Shown here: positions 27,386 through 34,762 of the stretch, one piece after another
How the letters are laid out: each line of letters starts with the position of its first letter
Numbering within the stretch: the stretch's first letter is position 1
Assembly (NCBI GenBank): GCA_030655955.1
Contig: JAUSOZ010000057.1
Coordinates: 1 to 37,083, forward strand
DNA from: Deltaproteobacteria bacterium
GTDB taxonomy: Bacteria; Desulfobacterota; Desulfobaccia; Desulfobaccales; 0-14-0-80-60-11
DNA length: 37,083 nucleotides
Direction of reading: 5' to 3'
The notes under the pieces: model-generated
Told to the model about the DNA's origin: nothing
The model's input: the letters and a program-made list of their open reading frames with translations, nothing else
Databases searched by the model: none
Made by a program: the position numbers and the translations under genes

Positions 27386-30300
27386 ATGCAGATCCAGGAG
27401 CTGCTCACCCCGGAGAACATCGAACTCAACTTCGCCCCGCTCCCGCCAGAGGTTTGGCCGGCCCTCATCGCCCTGGTCCGCTCCCGGGCCGCCCTATCGG
27501 GGGCGCCGGATGATTTTGAGGCCGAAGAATTGCACCTCCTCCATGGCCACCTGAACGAAGGGTTGGCCATCCTGCACAATCTCTCCGCCGCCGTGGACCG
27601 GATCCTCCTCATCCTGGCCCTGGCCCCTGGCGGGGTGACGCTTCAGGGACAGTCCTGCCGGGTGCTGGCGGTGCTGATTTCGCCCCTGAAGGACAGCGGC
27701 GCCCATATCCAGGTTCTCTCCCGCCTCACGTCCCTCTTGCGCAACCGCAGCTTTCGGGAAGAACTGCTGACGAAAGGCAGCCCTCAAGAGATCATCCGGG
27801 CCGTCAGGCGACAGGAGCAGTCGGGCCACGAGAACTACTGGGTCCTCTCCCGGGACGAAATCATCGAAGAGCTGCAAACGAACCTCCAGGGCCTGACCCC
27901 GGGTGAAGCCCGGCGGCGTCTCACCGAGACCGGCCCCAACCGCATCCAGCGCCTGCGGCGCCGGTCCCTTATTCTGCGATTCGGGGCCAATTTCGTCAAC
28001 CTCTTTGCCCTGCTGCTTTGGGCGGCCTCGGGCTTTGCCTGGCTGGCGGGCATGACGGAGCTGGCCGCGGCCATCCCCCTGGTCATTTTAATTAACGCGG
28101 TCTTCAGCTTCTGGCAGGAGTATCGGGCCGAGAAGGCCATTGAGGCCCTAGAGAAGCTCTTGCCGGCGCGTAGCCGACTGGTGCGCAATGGGCAGGTGAC
28201 GGAAGTGGAGGCCGGGGAGATTGTCCCCGGGGACATCATCCTCCTGGAGGCGGGGGACCAGATCCCCGCGGATGCCCGCCTCATCGAGGCCGAGGATTTT
28301 CGGGCGGACAACAGCGCCCTCACCGGGGAGTCGCTCCCGGCCTACAAGGTGGCCGACCCGGTGAGCGACGGCCAGGAATTCCTCTGGAACGAAATGCCCA
28401 ACCTGGTGTTTGCCGGCACTGCGGCGCTCTCCGGCTCTGCCAAGGGAGTGGTCATTGCCACCGGCATGGACACCCAGTTGGGCAACATCGCCTCCCTGAC
28501 CCAGGAGGTGCCCGAGCAGCCCAGCCCCCTGCAAAAAGAGATGCGGGTGGTGGCCAGGGTGGTGGCGGCCATCGCCTGCTCCATGGGGGTCATCTTTTTC
28601 CTGATGGGTGTGTTGACCGGCAAACTCACGGTCGTCAACGGCTTTGTTTTCGCCATCGGCATGATCGTGGCCTTCGTGCCCGAAGGTCTCCTTCCCACCC
28701 TGAGCCTCTCCCTGGCCCTGGCGGGCCAGCGCATGGCCGGCAAGAATGCCCTGGTGAAGAAGCTCTCGGCGGTGGAGACCCTGGGGGCTGCCACCGTCAT
28801 CTGCACCGACAAGACCGGCACTCTCACCACCAATGAAATTATGGTGCAACATATCAGGTTGGGGGGCGACCTCCTCAGCGTCACCGGCTCCGGCTTCAAG
28901 GTTCAGGGCCGACTGGAACTGGCCGGAGAGTCGCTGCCGCCGGAGAAACTTGCCAGCCCCCTCCTGGAGTTATTCCTGACCGGCGCCATCCTGTGCAATA
29001 ATGCTTCCCTGGCTGCGGTGGGCGAAGGGGTGGTGGGCGACCCCACCGAGGCGGCGCTCCTGGTGCTGGCGGCCAAGGCGGGGCGAAACCAGGAGGAAAT
29101 CCGGCGGCAGCAGCCCCGGGTCCAGGTCTTCCCGTTTGAGTCGGTGCGCAAACGCATGAGCACCATCAATGCCTCTTCGGGGGGGGCGAGGCGCTGCTGG
29201 GTGAAAGGGGCCCCCGATACCCTGATTCCCCGGTGCAGCACCATCACCGACTGGGACGGCAGCCGCCGCCCCCTCACGGCCGGGGACCGGACCAGCCTGA
29301 TCCAGGTGTTGAATGACCTGGCCCAACAGGGCCTCCGGCTCCTGGCCCTGGCCGGGAAGGAAGTGGAGACCGGGGTGCAGCTGACCCAGACCCAGGCGGA
29401 AAGTGATCTCAGCTTTCTGGGGATCACCGGGATGATTGACCCGCCCCGGCCCGAGGTCCCCGCGGCTATAGAAAAGTGCCGGCGAGCCGGCATTGGCATC
29501 GTCATGGTAACCGGGGATTTCGGGGGCACCGCCCGGGCCGTGGCCCAAGAGATCGGCATGCATCTGGATCAGCGGGTGCCTCTCCTGACCGGGGAACAGG
29601 TCTCCCGCCTGTCGGATGTCCAGCTGCGCCAGCTCCTCAAACGGAAGGGAGATATGATCTTTGCCCGCACCTCGCCGGAAGAGAAGCTGCGCATCGTGGC
29701 GGGCTTGCGGCACCTGGGGGAGATCGTGGCGGTCACCGGCGACGGGGTGAATGACGGACCTGCTCTCAAGGCCGCGGACATCGGGGTGGCCATGGGGAAG
29801 CGGGGCACCGAGGTGAGCAAAGAGGCGGCCAGTATGGTGCTGGCGGACGACAACTTCGCCACCATTGTGGCCGCCATCGAAGAAGGCCGGGCGGTCTATG
29901 CCAACATCAAAAAGTTCATTGTCTACATCTTCAACAGTAATATTCCGGAGGCAGTTCCCTTTGTGCTGTTTGTCCTCTTCGGCATCCCGCTGCCCCTGAC
30001 GATCATGCAGATCCTGGCCGTGGACCTGGGCACCGACTTGCTGCCGGGCCTGGCCCTGGGGGCGGAGCCCCCGGAGCCGGGCCTCATGGATCGCCCGCCC
30101 CGCTCCCGGAAAGCCCGCCTGATCGACTGGTCCCTGGCCCGCCGCTTTGTTTTTCTCGGGGTGTTGAATGCCGGGGCCTCTATGGCGGCGTATTTTTTTG
30201 TCTATTTCTCCGCCGGCTGGCGTCCGGGGATGGAGATGGCGGCCAGCGGCCCCCTCTACGCCCAAGCCACCACCATGTGCCTGGGCGGGATCGTCGCCGC

Positions 30301-30580
30301 CCAGATCGGCAACGGTCTGGCTATCCGCACTGAACGGGAGTCCGTCTTTAGGGTGGGGCTCTTCTCCAATCGCTTATTGTTGGTCGGGATTGTCAGCGAA
30401 ATCATGATTTTTCTGGCTTTGAGCTACGTGCCTTTTCTGCAGCGCACCTTCGGCACCGCCCCGTTGGCGGGCAGAGACCTCCTGTTTCTCCTGATTTTCC
30501 CGCCCATCATGCTGGGCGCCGATGAGCTCCGCAAGGCCTGGGGGCGCCGTGGCAGCCGACTTTCGGCGGGGGTCAGTTGA
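27386..30580 (+). CDS. PTS EIIA (type 2)/P-type cation ATPase fusion
   Basis: A 1064-residue fusion. Residues about 1-150 match the fructose/mannitol-type PTS EIIA domain (LLTPENIELNFAPL at the start). GLAILHNLS places His64 where EIIA has its phosphorylated His. The remainder is a P2-type ATPase: actuator TGES at 313-316, VAFVPEGLLPT membrane motif, phosphorylation site CTDKTGT (Asp475), P-domain TGDGVNDGPALKAADIGVAMG near 785, and about ten membrane helices. Overall it resembles Ca/Na/K-type pumps, so a cation exporter is likely but the ion is uncertain. The EIIA part may let the phosphotransferase state regulate the pump. No ribosome site precedes ATG 27386. Confidence 0.88.
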   Translation: MQIQELLTPENIELNFAPLPPEVWPALIALVRSRAALSGAPDDFEAEELHLLHGHLNEGLAILHNLSAAVDRILLILALAPGGVTLQGQSCRVLAVLISPLKDSGAHIQVLSRLTSLLRNRSFREELLTKGSPQEIIRAVRRQEQSGHENYWVLSRDEIIEELQTNLQGLTPGEARRRLTETGPNRIQRLRRRSLILRFGANFVNLFALLLWAASGFAWLAGMTELAAAIPLVILINAVFSFWQEYRAEKAIEALEKLLPARSRLVRNGQVTEVEAGEIVPGDIILLEAGDQIPADARLIEAEDFRADNSALTGESLPAYKVADPVSDGQEFLWNEMPNLVFAGTAALSGSAKGVVIATGMDTQLGNIASLTQEVPEQPSPLQKEMRVVARVVAAIACSMGVIFFLMGVLTGKLTVVNGFVFAIGMIVAFVPEGLLPTLSLSLALAGQRMAGKNALVKKLSAVETLGAATVICTDKTGTLTTNEIMVQHIRLGGDLLSVTGSGFKVQGRLELAGESLPPEKLASPLLELFLTGAILCNNASLAAVGEGVVGDPTEAALLVLAAKAGRNQEEIRRQQPRVQVFPFESVRKRMSTINASSGGARRCWVKGAPDTLIPRCSTITDWDGSRRPLTAGDRTSLIQVLNDLAQQGLRLLALAGKEVETGVQLTQTQAESDLSFLGITGMIDPPRPEVPAAIEKCRRAGIGIVMVTGDFGGTARAVAQEIGMHLDQRVPLLTGEQVSRLSDVQLRQLLKRKGDMIFARTSPEEKLRIVAGLRHLGEIVAVTGDGVNDGPALKAADIGVAMGKRGTEVSKEAASMVLADDNFATIVAAIEEGRAVYANIKKFIVYIFNSNIPEAVPFVLFVLFGIPLPLTIMQILAVDLGTDLLPGLALGAEPPEPGLMDRPPRSRKARLIDWSLARRFVFLGVLNAGASMAAYFFVYFSAGWRPGMEMAASGPLYAQATTMCLGGIVAAQIGNGLAIRTERESVFRVGLFSNRLLLVGIVSEIMIFLALSYVPFLQRTFGTAPLAGRDLLFLLIFPPIMLGADELRKAWGRRGSRLSAGVS

Positions 30581-30607
30581 ACTCGGCTCATGGCTGGCCC
30601 GGCAGGC

Positions 30608-30635
30608 AAAAAATCCCCCGGTGCGCCGGGGGATT
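30608..30635 (-). terminator. Intrinsic terminator of the EncFtn-like gene
   Basis: Read on the minus strand, AATCCCCCGG-CGCA-CCGGGGGATT is followed by a run of T (30613-30608). Perfect 10-bp stem and six T residues. It sits 27 bases after the stop at 30663 and may also stop ATPase transcription from the other side. Confidence 0.85.
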
Positions 30636-30662
30636 CCTGGATTACCGGTCGCGGCCTTCGCC

Positions 30663-30947
30663 TTACTTCCCGGTGAGCTCCTTGATCTCCTTTTTGGCGT
30701 GCTCCATTTCCTTGACCTGTTCGGCGTCGAAGCGCAACAACATGGTCTGGAATTCCCCCACGTGGGTTTTTTCCTCCCGGGCGATATCCAGCAGGACATT
30801 TTTGATGTCCGGGTCGGTGGCGAGAGCCGCCATCTGCTCATAGAAGTTGATGGCGTCCAGTTCGGCGATGATAGCCGCCCGGAGGATTTCCTGGTTGAGA
30901 TGCGCTTTGGGGACTTTGGTAAAATCCGCCGGCAGTTGTGATAACAT
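30663..30947 (-). CDS. Encapsulated-ferritin-like (EncFtn/demi-ferritin) protein
   Basis: A 94-residue two-helix ferritin-like protein. AELDAINFYEQMAALATDPD and AREEKTHVGEFQTMLLR align closely by eye with encapsulated ferritin of Rhodospirillum rubrum. Glu29, Tyr36, Glu59 and His62 keep the same spacing as its ferroxidase residues (E32, Y39, E62, H65). Members form decameric ferroxidase rings and usually sit inside encapsulin shells, loading iron. No encapsulin gene is in the window and no clear cargo tail is seen at the C-terminus (EIKELTGK). Start ATG 30947 follows TAAGGGAGG. A strong terminator ends it, so it is monocistronic. Confidence 0.85.
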   Translation of the reverse strand: MLSQLPADFTKVPKAHLNQEILRAAIIAELDAINFYEQMAALATDPDIKNVLLDIAREEKTHVGEFQTMLLRFDAEQVKEMEHAKKEIKELTGK

Positions 30948-31118
30948 AAATTTCCTCCCTTAAGCCCCGGCTGGGGCGGTCGTGTGTAGTCGGTTTGGTT
31001 GAAAAATAAGCATGGCCGGCCGCAGCGTCAAGGCAGAAAGGGGTTGGGGGTCTTCCGCCGGGCCTGCGGGGGAAAAATTGTGCTTGGCGCGCCGGATTTC
31101 CTCACGTATGGTGTTTTA

Positions 31119-31595
31119 ATGAGTAAGGAACAAAATTTTTCGGGACCACAAACCGCCATGGAATGTCAAACAGTACAAACGCAACTGTCCGCCTGGCTGG
31201 ACGACGAGCTCTCCGAGGCCACCGGGGCCATGATTATGGCTCACCTGGAAGGGTGTGAGGCCTGCCGGAGGGAATGGCGCCAGCTCACGGCCCTGGACGC
31301 TGCCCTGGGCCACCTGGCGGCGCCGGTGCCCATGGGGCTGGCGGAGAAAGTTGCGGCGCAGGTCAGGCGGCCCCGCCGCTGGTCCGGGTGGCAGTCCGTG
31401 GCCCTGGCTGCCTGCCTGGTCCTGGGCATCGCCCTGGGCGGCACCATGGCCCGGAGTTTTTATGGCGGAGCAACGCCCAACGAGGCCGGGGCGGAAGTGG
31501 CCAGCCTGGAGGTTTTCCATGACTTTCCCCAGGGATCCCTGGGCGCGGTGGTGGCCTCTTATCAGCCGGAAGAAGGGAACGGTAACCAGCAGTGA
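31119..31595 (+). CDS. Anti-sigma factor with zf-HC2 zinc finger and one TM helix
   Basis: Membrane anti-sigma factor. The N-terminal zf-HC2 has ECQTVQTQLSAWLDDELSE then AHLEGCEACRREW, the H-x3-C-x2-C pattern of zinc-binding anti-sigma domains. A transmembrane helix follows at about 92-112 (SVALAACLVLGIALGGTMA), then a short periplasmic tail. The ORF track starts at 30999; ATG 31119 or ATG 31158 (MECQ) are better starts, and neither has a strong ribosome site. I use 31119. The next gene starts in its stop codon, encoding a periplasmic sensor. The partner sigma factor is probably the ECF gene at 26756, which is inferred. Confidence 0.82.
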   Translation: MSKEQNFSGPQTAMECQTVQTQLSAWLDDELSEATGAMIMAHLEGCEACRREWRQLTALDAALGHLAAPVPMGLAEKVAAQVRRPRRWSGWQSVALAACLVLGIALGGTMARSFYGGATPNEAGAEVASLEVFHDFPQGSLGAVVASYQPEEGNGNQQ

Positions 31596-32113
31596 AGCGA
31601 GATTGGCTTATCTACCTCGTGATATTTTCCCTGGCGCTGAACCTGGGGACCATCGGCACCATCGTCTACCTGCGCTCCCAGGACCAACAGAGGCTGGCCG
31701 CCGGTCCGGGGCACCTGCCGCCGATGCCCATGAAGTCGCTGTGGCGGGAGTTGAAGCTGGACGAGTCCCAGCGCCAGACCTTGCGCCCCCTGTTCCCGGA
31801 GCACCATCGGCAGGTGAAGGCCGTCAGGCAGGAATTGACCCAAAAGCGCCAGGAGCTCTTTGAGCTGATGCAGGCGGAGTCGACCCCCTGGAGCGCCATT
31901 CAGGCCAAGGTTCAGGAGATCAGCGCCCTGCAAGGCAGCCTGGAAGAAGAGATGGCGCGGTTTATGCTGGAGTTTAAGAAGAACTTGAATCCCGAACAAC
32001 ACGCCGCTTTTTTGAACCTGCTGCAAACCCGTCTGGGCTGTGGCCCGGAAGGGGCCTGCGGCCCCGACGGACGCCGGCGGGGACCCGGCAAAGGGCACCG
32101 GGGTAGGCCTTAG
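31592..32113 (+). CDS. CnrR/ZraP-like periplasmic metal-sensor protein
   Basis: Membrane-anchored protein of 173 residues with one N-terminal hydrophobic helix (about 7-26, YLVIFSLALNLGTIGTIVYL). A helical body of about 130 residues follows, with the repeated LTQKRQELFELMQAES and heptad-like pattern of the CnrR/Spy/ZraP group (LKLDESQRQTLRPLFPEHHRQVKAV). The tail CGPEGACGPDGRRRGPGKGH is rich in Cys, Gly and basic residues and could bind metal. GTG 31592 overlaps the anti-sigma stop (GTGA), so translation is coupled. In CnrYXH-type systems such a sensor acts on the anti-sigma factor; that role is inferred. Confidence 0.75.
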   Translation: MKRDWLIYLVIFSLALNLGTIGTIVYLRSQDQQRLAAGPGHLPPMPMKSLWRELKLDESQRQTLRPLFPEHHRQVKAVRQELTQKRQELFELMQAESTPWSAIQAKVQEISALQGSLEEEMARFMLEFKKNLNPEQHAAFLNLLQTRLGCGPEGACGPDGRRRGPGKGHRGRP

Positions 32114-32186
32114 GGATATCCCGGCAACTAATCAGGGGATCATGAAGCGGATTTTATATAGAGCACGCAAAAAGAGGAGGATTAAG

Positions 32187-32498
32187 ATGAAAAGCCATAG
32201 ACGGTTGACGATCAGCGTGGCTCTCGCCCTGGCGGTGGTAATGCTCTGGGCGGTGCCGACCCTGGCCCAAGGGCGCGGCCAGGGCCAGGGTGGCCAGGGC
32301 CAGGGCTGGGGCTGCGGGCAGGGACAGGGCCAGGGACAGGGCGCGGGAGCTGCCACGTGTCCCGCGGTTCCGGGCTACCAGAGCGGCCAGGGCAACTGCG
32401 GCAACAACCCCCAGGCCAGCACCGGACGCCGGGGTCCCCGGGGCAGAGGCCGCGCCAATCAGCCCAACACCCAGCCTACTGCGCCCGCGACCCAATAA
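32187..32498 (+). CDS. Small secreted Gly/Gln-rich protein
   Basis: A 103-residue protein. Signal peptide 1-25 (MKSHRRLTISVALALAVVML, cleavage near TLA-QG). Then low-complexity G-Q repeats (GQGQGGQGQGWGCGQGQ), a central CPAVPGYQSGQGNCGNN with cysteines, and an Arg/Gly-rich end. The ORF track starts at 32040 in another frame-open stretch; ATG 32187 follows AAAGAGGAGGAT. It lies 73 bases after the sensor gene and ends before a strong terminator, completing the operon. Possibly a metal-binding or matrix protein of the periplasm; unproven. Confidence 0.72.
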   Translation: MKSHRRLTISVALALAVVMLWAVPTLAQGRGQGQGGQGQGWGCGQGQGQGQGAGAATCPAVPGYQSGQGNCGNNPQASTGRRGPRGRGRANQPNTQPTAPATQ

Positions 32499-32522
32499 CT
32501 TCCAACGTAACGCCGTAACCGC

Positions 32523-32569
32523 AAACGCCGCCCCCTCTTTTCTCCCCCCTGGGAGGGGGCGGCGTTTTT
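32523..32569 (+). terminator. Intrinsic terminator after the Gly/Gln-rich gene
   Basis: Stem AAACGCCGCCCCCTC/GAGGGGGCGGCGTTT (15 bp), 15-base loop, and a T run at 32565-32569. It should end the anti-sigma/sensor operon. Confidence 0.85.
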
Positions 32570-32634
32570 GTCAGAGCCCTGCCGGAGCGCACCTCGAGCC
32601 TGGGAGGCAGGAAGACACGGCTCCCCGAAATGAA

Positions 32635-32676
32635 CAGGGATGGCGCCGGAGACAACCGGCGCCATCCCTGATTTTT
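32635..32676 (+). terminator. Second strong hairpin terminator
   Basis: Perfect 15-bp stem CAGGGATGGCGCCGG/CCGGCGCCATCCCTG, loop AGACAA, followed by ATTTTT. It is T-tailed on the plus strand, though its position just past the slyD stop suggests that it may also affect slyD on the minus strand. Confidence 0.75.
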
Positions 32677-32689
32677 GGTCCCGGCTAGG

Positions 32690-33187
32690 TTAGCCGCAGG
32701 AGTCGCAGCCGGAAGAGCAGGAGGAGGGAGCGCAGGAGCACCCAGCCTCGGGCTGGCTGGGAGTATCGCTGATGCCCACGACTTTGATCATGAAGGCCAG
32801 CGTTTTCCCTGCCAAAGGATGGTTGAAGTCCACCACGAATTTCTCGGGCTCGATGCTCAACACCGTTCCGGACACGGGACCGTTGGGGCTGGAGAACCGC
32901 AGCTGCTGGCCCACCTCGACCGGGTGTCCTTCCAACATCGTGGCGGGAAAATCCCGCTTGAGATCCTCTTTGAGGTCGCCATAAGCCTGGTCCGGGGCGA
33001 GAACTACTTTCTTCTCTTCCTCGAGAGCCATATCGATAACCGCATCATTGAAGCCCTGGATAATCCCGCCGGCGCCCACCTGAAACTCCAGGGGCTGGCG
33101 GCCGTCACTGCTGTCAAAGACCGATCCGTCTTCCAGGGTGCCGGTGTAGTGCAATTGGACAAAATCGCCATTTTTAACTTTGCTCAT
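32690..33187 (-). CDS. slyD: SlyD-type FKBP peptidyl-prolyl isomerase
   Basis: Cytoplasmic prolyl isomerase and metallochaperone. The FKBP core is clear (GDFVQLHYTGTLEDGSVFDSS, GAGGIIQGFNDAVIDMALEE, DQAYGD), with the SlyD insert-in-flap domain (about 70-125) and the closing DFNHPLAGKTLAF. The short tail CSCAPSSCSSGCDSCG has six cysteines and fits the metal-binding C-terminus used for nickel delivery in SlyD, though it lacks the His cluster of E. coli. Length is 165 aa. ATG 33187 follows AGAGGAG. Monocistronic by position. Confidence 0.92.
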   Translation of the reverse strand: MSKVKNGDFVQLHYTGTLEDGSVFDSSDGRQPLEFQVGAGGIIQGFNDAVIDMALEEEKKVVLAPDQAYGDLKEDLKRDFPATMLEGHPVEVGQQLRFSSPNGPVSGTVLSIEPEKFVVDFNHPLAGKTLAFMIKVVGISDTPSQPEAGCSCAPSSCSSGCDSCG

Positions 33188-33252
33188 AACTTCTCCTCTG
33201 GTTCTGGGGGCAAAAGATGTTACGCCTGCCGCGCCAGATGCTTGATAGTAAC

Positions 33253-33396
33253 TCAGACGGTGCCTCCCTTCAGGGTGCGAAAGCCCTCGCCCGTGATGTT
33301 ACTGTAATAAACGAAGCCCGCGGGCCCATCGTTCTGGAACCTAAATCCGTGGCCCAGGGTATCGCGGCACCAGGCGGCCATGCTTTTCACCCGCAT
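33253..33396 (-). CDS. Short ORF of 47 aa, below the ORF-track cutoff
   Basis: Translating the minus strand gives MRVKSMAAWCRDTLGHGFRF...GPAGFVYYSNITGEGF, ending LKGGTV. The composition is protein-like, with a Trp-Cys pair, a run of aromatic residues and no repeats. ATG 33396 follows TAAGG at four bases. A possible promoter with TTGACA at 33554-33549 lies upstream. Without it the slyD-selC gap would be over 400 bases without a gene. I do not know a family for it; it may be a small conserved protein of this lineage. Confidence 0.6.
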   Translation of the reverse strand: MRVKSMAAWCRDTLGHGFRFQNDGPAGFVYYSNITGEGFRTLKGGTV

Positions 33397-33623
33397 GGAA
33401 CCTTAATCTCCAAAGATTCCGGCTCAGGATCAGCTGCAGCGTGGCCGGAAATATACAAGGGGAACGACCGGAAAGCGTTCCCCGCATGGAAAGGCTTGCA
33501 GGCCCTGTAGCCTGGTGCTTTCTTAAAGTTTATAAAATTTTTCCACCTTGTCAAATAGTTAGTCGCAAGGTGGCCCGGCTCGGACGGCTTAAGGGCGCGG
33601 CTGCCGCGCCTTTGGGAACAAAT

Positions 33624-33721
33624 TGGCGGAAGTGCATGGGAATCGAACCCACCTACCGCCTTCAGCAGACGGCACACCGGATTTGAAGTCCGGGGGCCCC
33701 ACCAGTGAACCTCGCACTTCC
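33624..33721 (-). tRNA. selC: Selenocysteine tRNA (UCA anticodon)
   Basis: On the minus strand the sequence begins GGAAGTGCGAGG, has GACTTCAAATCC in the anticodon arm (anticodon TCA), a long variable arm (GTGCCGTCTGCTGAAGGCGGT) and the T arm GGTTCGATTCC, and ends in GCACTTCCGCCA with an encoded CCA. The 8-bp acceptor stem GGAAGTGC/GCACTTCC, 98-nt length and extra arm identify tRNA-Sec. The cell therefore probably makes selenoproteins. No selenoprotein gene is obvious in this window. Confidence 0.95.
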
Positions 33722-33793
33722 GCGGTTACCAAAGCAAGCGATGTCTCCGGGAGCGCCACGGGCCGGCGCGCTTGCCGTAGACATCCAACAGCT

Positions 33794-33822
33794 ATTATAA
33801 ATCCGGTCACTCAAAAAGACAA
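33794..33822 (-). promoter_or_regulatory. Sigma-70 promoter of selC
   Basis: On the minus strand, TTGTCT (33822-33817), a 17-base spacer and exact TATAAT (33799-33794). Transcription would start about 66 bases before the mature tRNA 5' end. The leader holds an imperfect hairpin (GATGTCT/AGACATC). Confidence 0.65.
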
Positions 33823-33933
33823 CCCGGTACCCGGAACGCAGGGTCAGGCCCGATCTCAAGCCAGCCTGGGAGGAAATCAGCCGCAGTGCCTGTGAAGGCT
33901 ATCGCCGGGCCGCCCCGGAGTGCGGTTGGCGCT

Positions 33934-34533
33934 TCAGTCCTCCACTTTGTCGGCAAAGCCGCCGATGGAGTCCAGCTTTTGTACCCCCGGGGGCAGATTG
34001 AACCGCCGGTCCGGAACCTTTTCCTCCCTGATGCTCTTGTATTCCAGGGAAAATTGCCGCTCCCGGCACTCCATCTTGATGGGCAGGCCCAATTTTGTCG
34101 CCACCCAGTACGTTTGTTTTTCCATGTGGCGGCTGACGGGCACGCTGACCTCATATTTTTCGGTATCGTAGCCGTTCAGCCGTTCTTGGCCCACCAGGCG
34201 TTTGCCCACCGCCCGGGGGGGAATCTGGATGAACTGGCCGGGCAGCTTGGTGGTCAGGGGCATCTCCATATAGCTCCCCTGGAAGGGGAGGATCACCCAG
34301 ACCACCTTCAGGTCCGGGCGCACAATGGTGATGGTCTGCCCACGCTCATCGGTAAATTCCTGGCGCAGCTTGCCGTTGCTGACCTGAATCTTCCCCGGCA
34401 TGATCTTGGTGTCATCCTTGACCAGCATCGAGGCGGAAAACTCCGCTCCCCAGGCCACTCCCGGGACTGCCAGGATCAGCAGCAACCCCAAAAATCCCAG
34501 CCGCTGGCCCCTAATCTTCCTGGTCCGCTCCAT
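33934..34533 (-). CDS. Secreted LolA/DUF4412-like protein
   Basis: A 199-residue exported protein. Signal peptide about 1-29 (FLGLLLILAVPGVAWG-AEF), no lipobox cysteine. The mature part has a run of beta strands (MPGKIQVSNGKLRQEF, ITIVRPDLKVVWVILP, GYDTEKYEVSV, WVATKLGLPIKME, FNLPPGVQKL) typical of the LolA/DUF4412 half-barrel fold. Such proteins act in the periplasm, often as lipid or envelope factors, but the specific role is unknown. ATG 34533 follows GGAGGTAG. It has no co-directional close neighbour, with selC on one side and a repeat block on the other. Confidence 0.72.
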   Translation of the reverse strand: MERTRKIRGQRLGFLGLLLILAVPGVAWGAEFSASMLVKDDTKIMPGKIQVSNGKLRQEFTDERGQTITIVRPDLKVVWVILPFQGSYMEMPLTTKLPGQFIQIPPRAVGKRLVGQERLNGYDTEKYEVSVPVSRHMEKQTYWVATKLGLPIKMECRERQFSLEYKSIREEKVPDRRFNLPPGVQKLDSIGGFADKVED

Positions 34534-34607
34534 AACTCTACCTCCATCTCCCTGGACCGCCAGAGGGTTGGATGCCCCTAGCCCACCCGTAAATCATGAA
34601 AAGTCTG

Positions 34608-34704
34608 GTAGGGCGGGCGTCCCGCCCGCCACCTTTGGTGGCACAGGCTTCCAGCCTGTGCGCCGCACCGGCAAGATGCCGGTGCCACCAAAAACTTTTC
34701 GAAC
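34608..34704. repeat. Composite palindromic repeat, inverted copy of 22061-22128
   Basis: GGTAGGGCGGGCGTCCCGCCCGCC, then CACAGGCTTCCAGCCTGTG, CACCGGCAAGATGCCGGTG and AAAAACTTTTCGAAC. Its reverse complement matches the composite unit after dnaN with only a few mismatches. Non-coding. Confidence 0.75.
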
Positions 34705-34762
34705 CAGCCGGATAAAAGGCCATAGGCCGGGATATCCGCCGGGACAAGCGGCGGCGCCGGCC

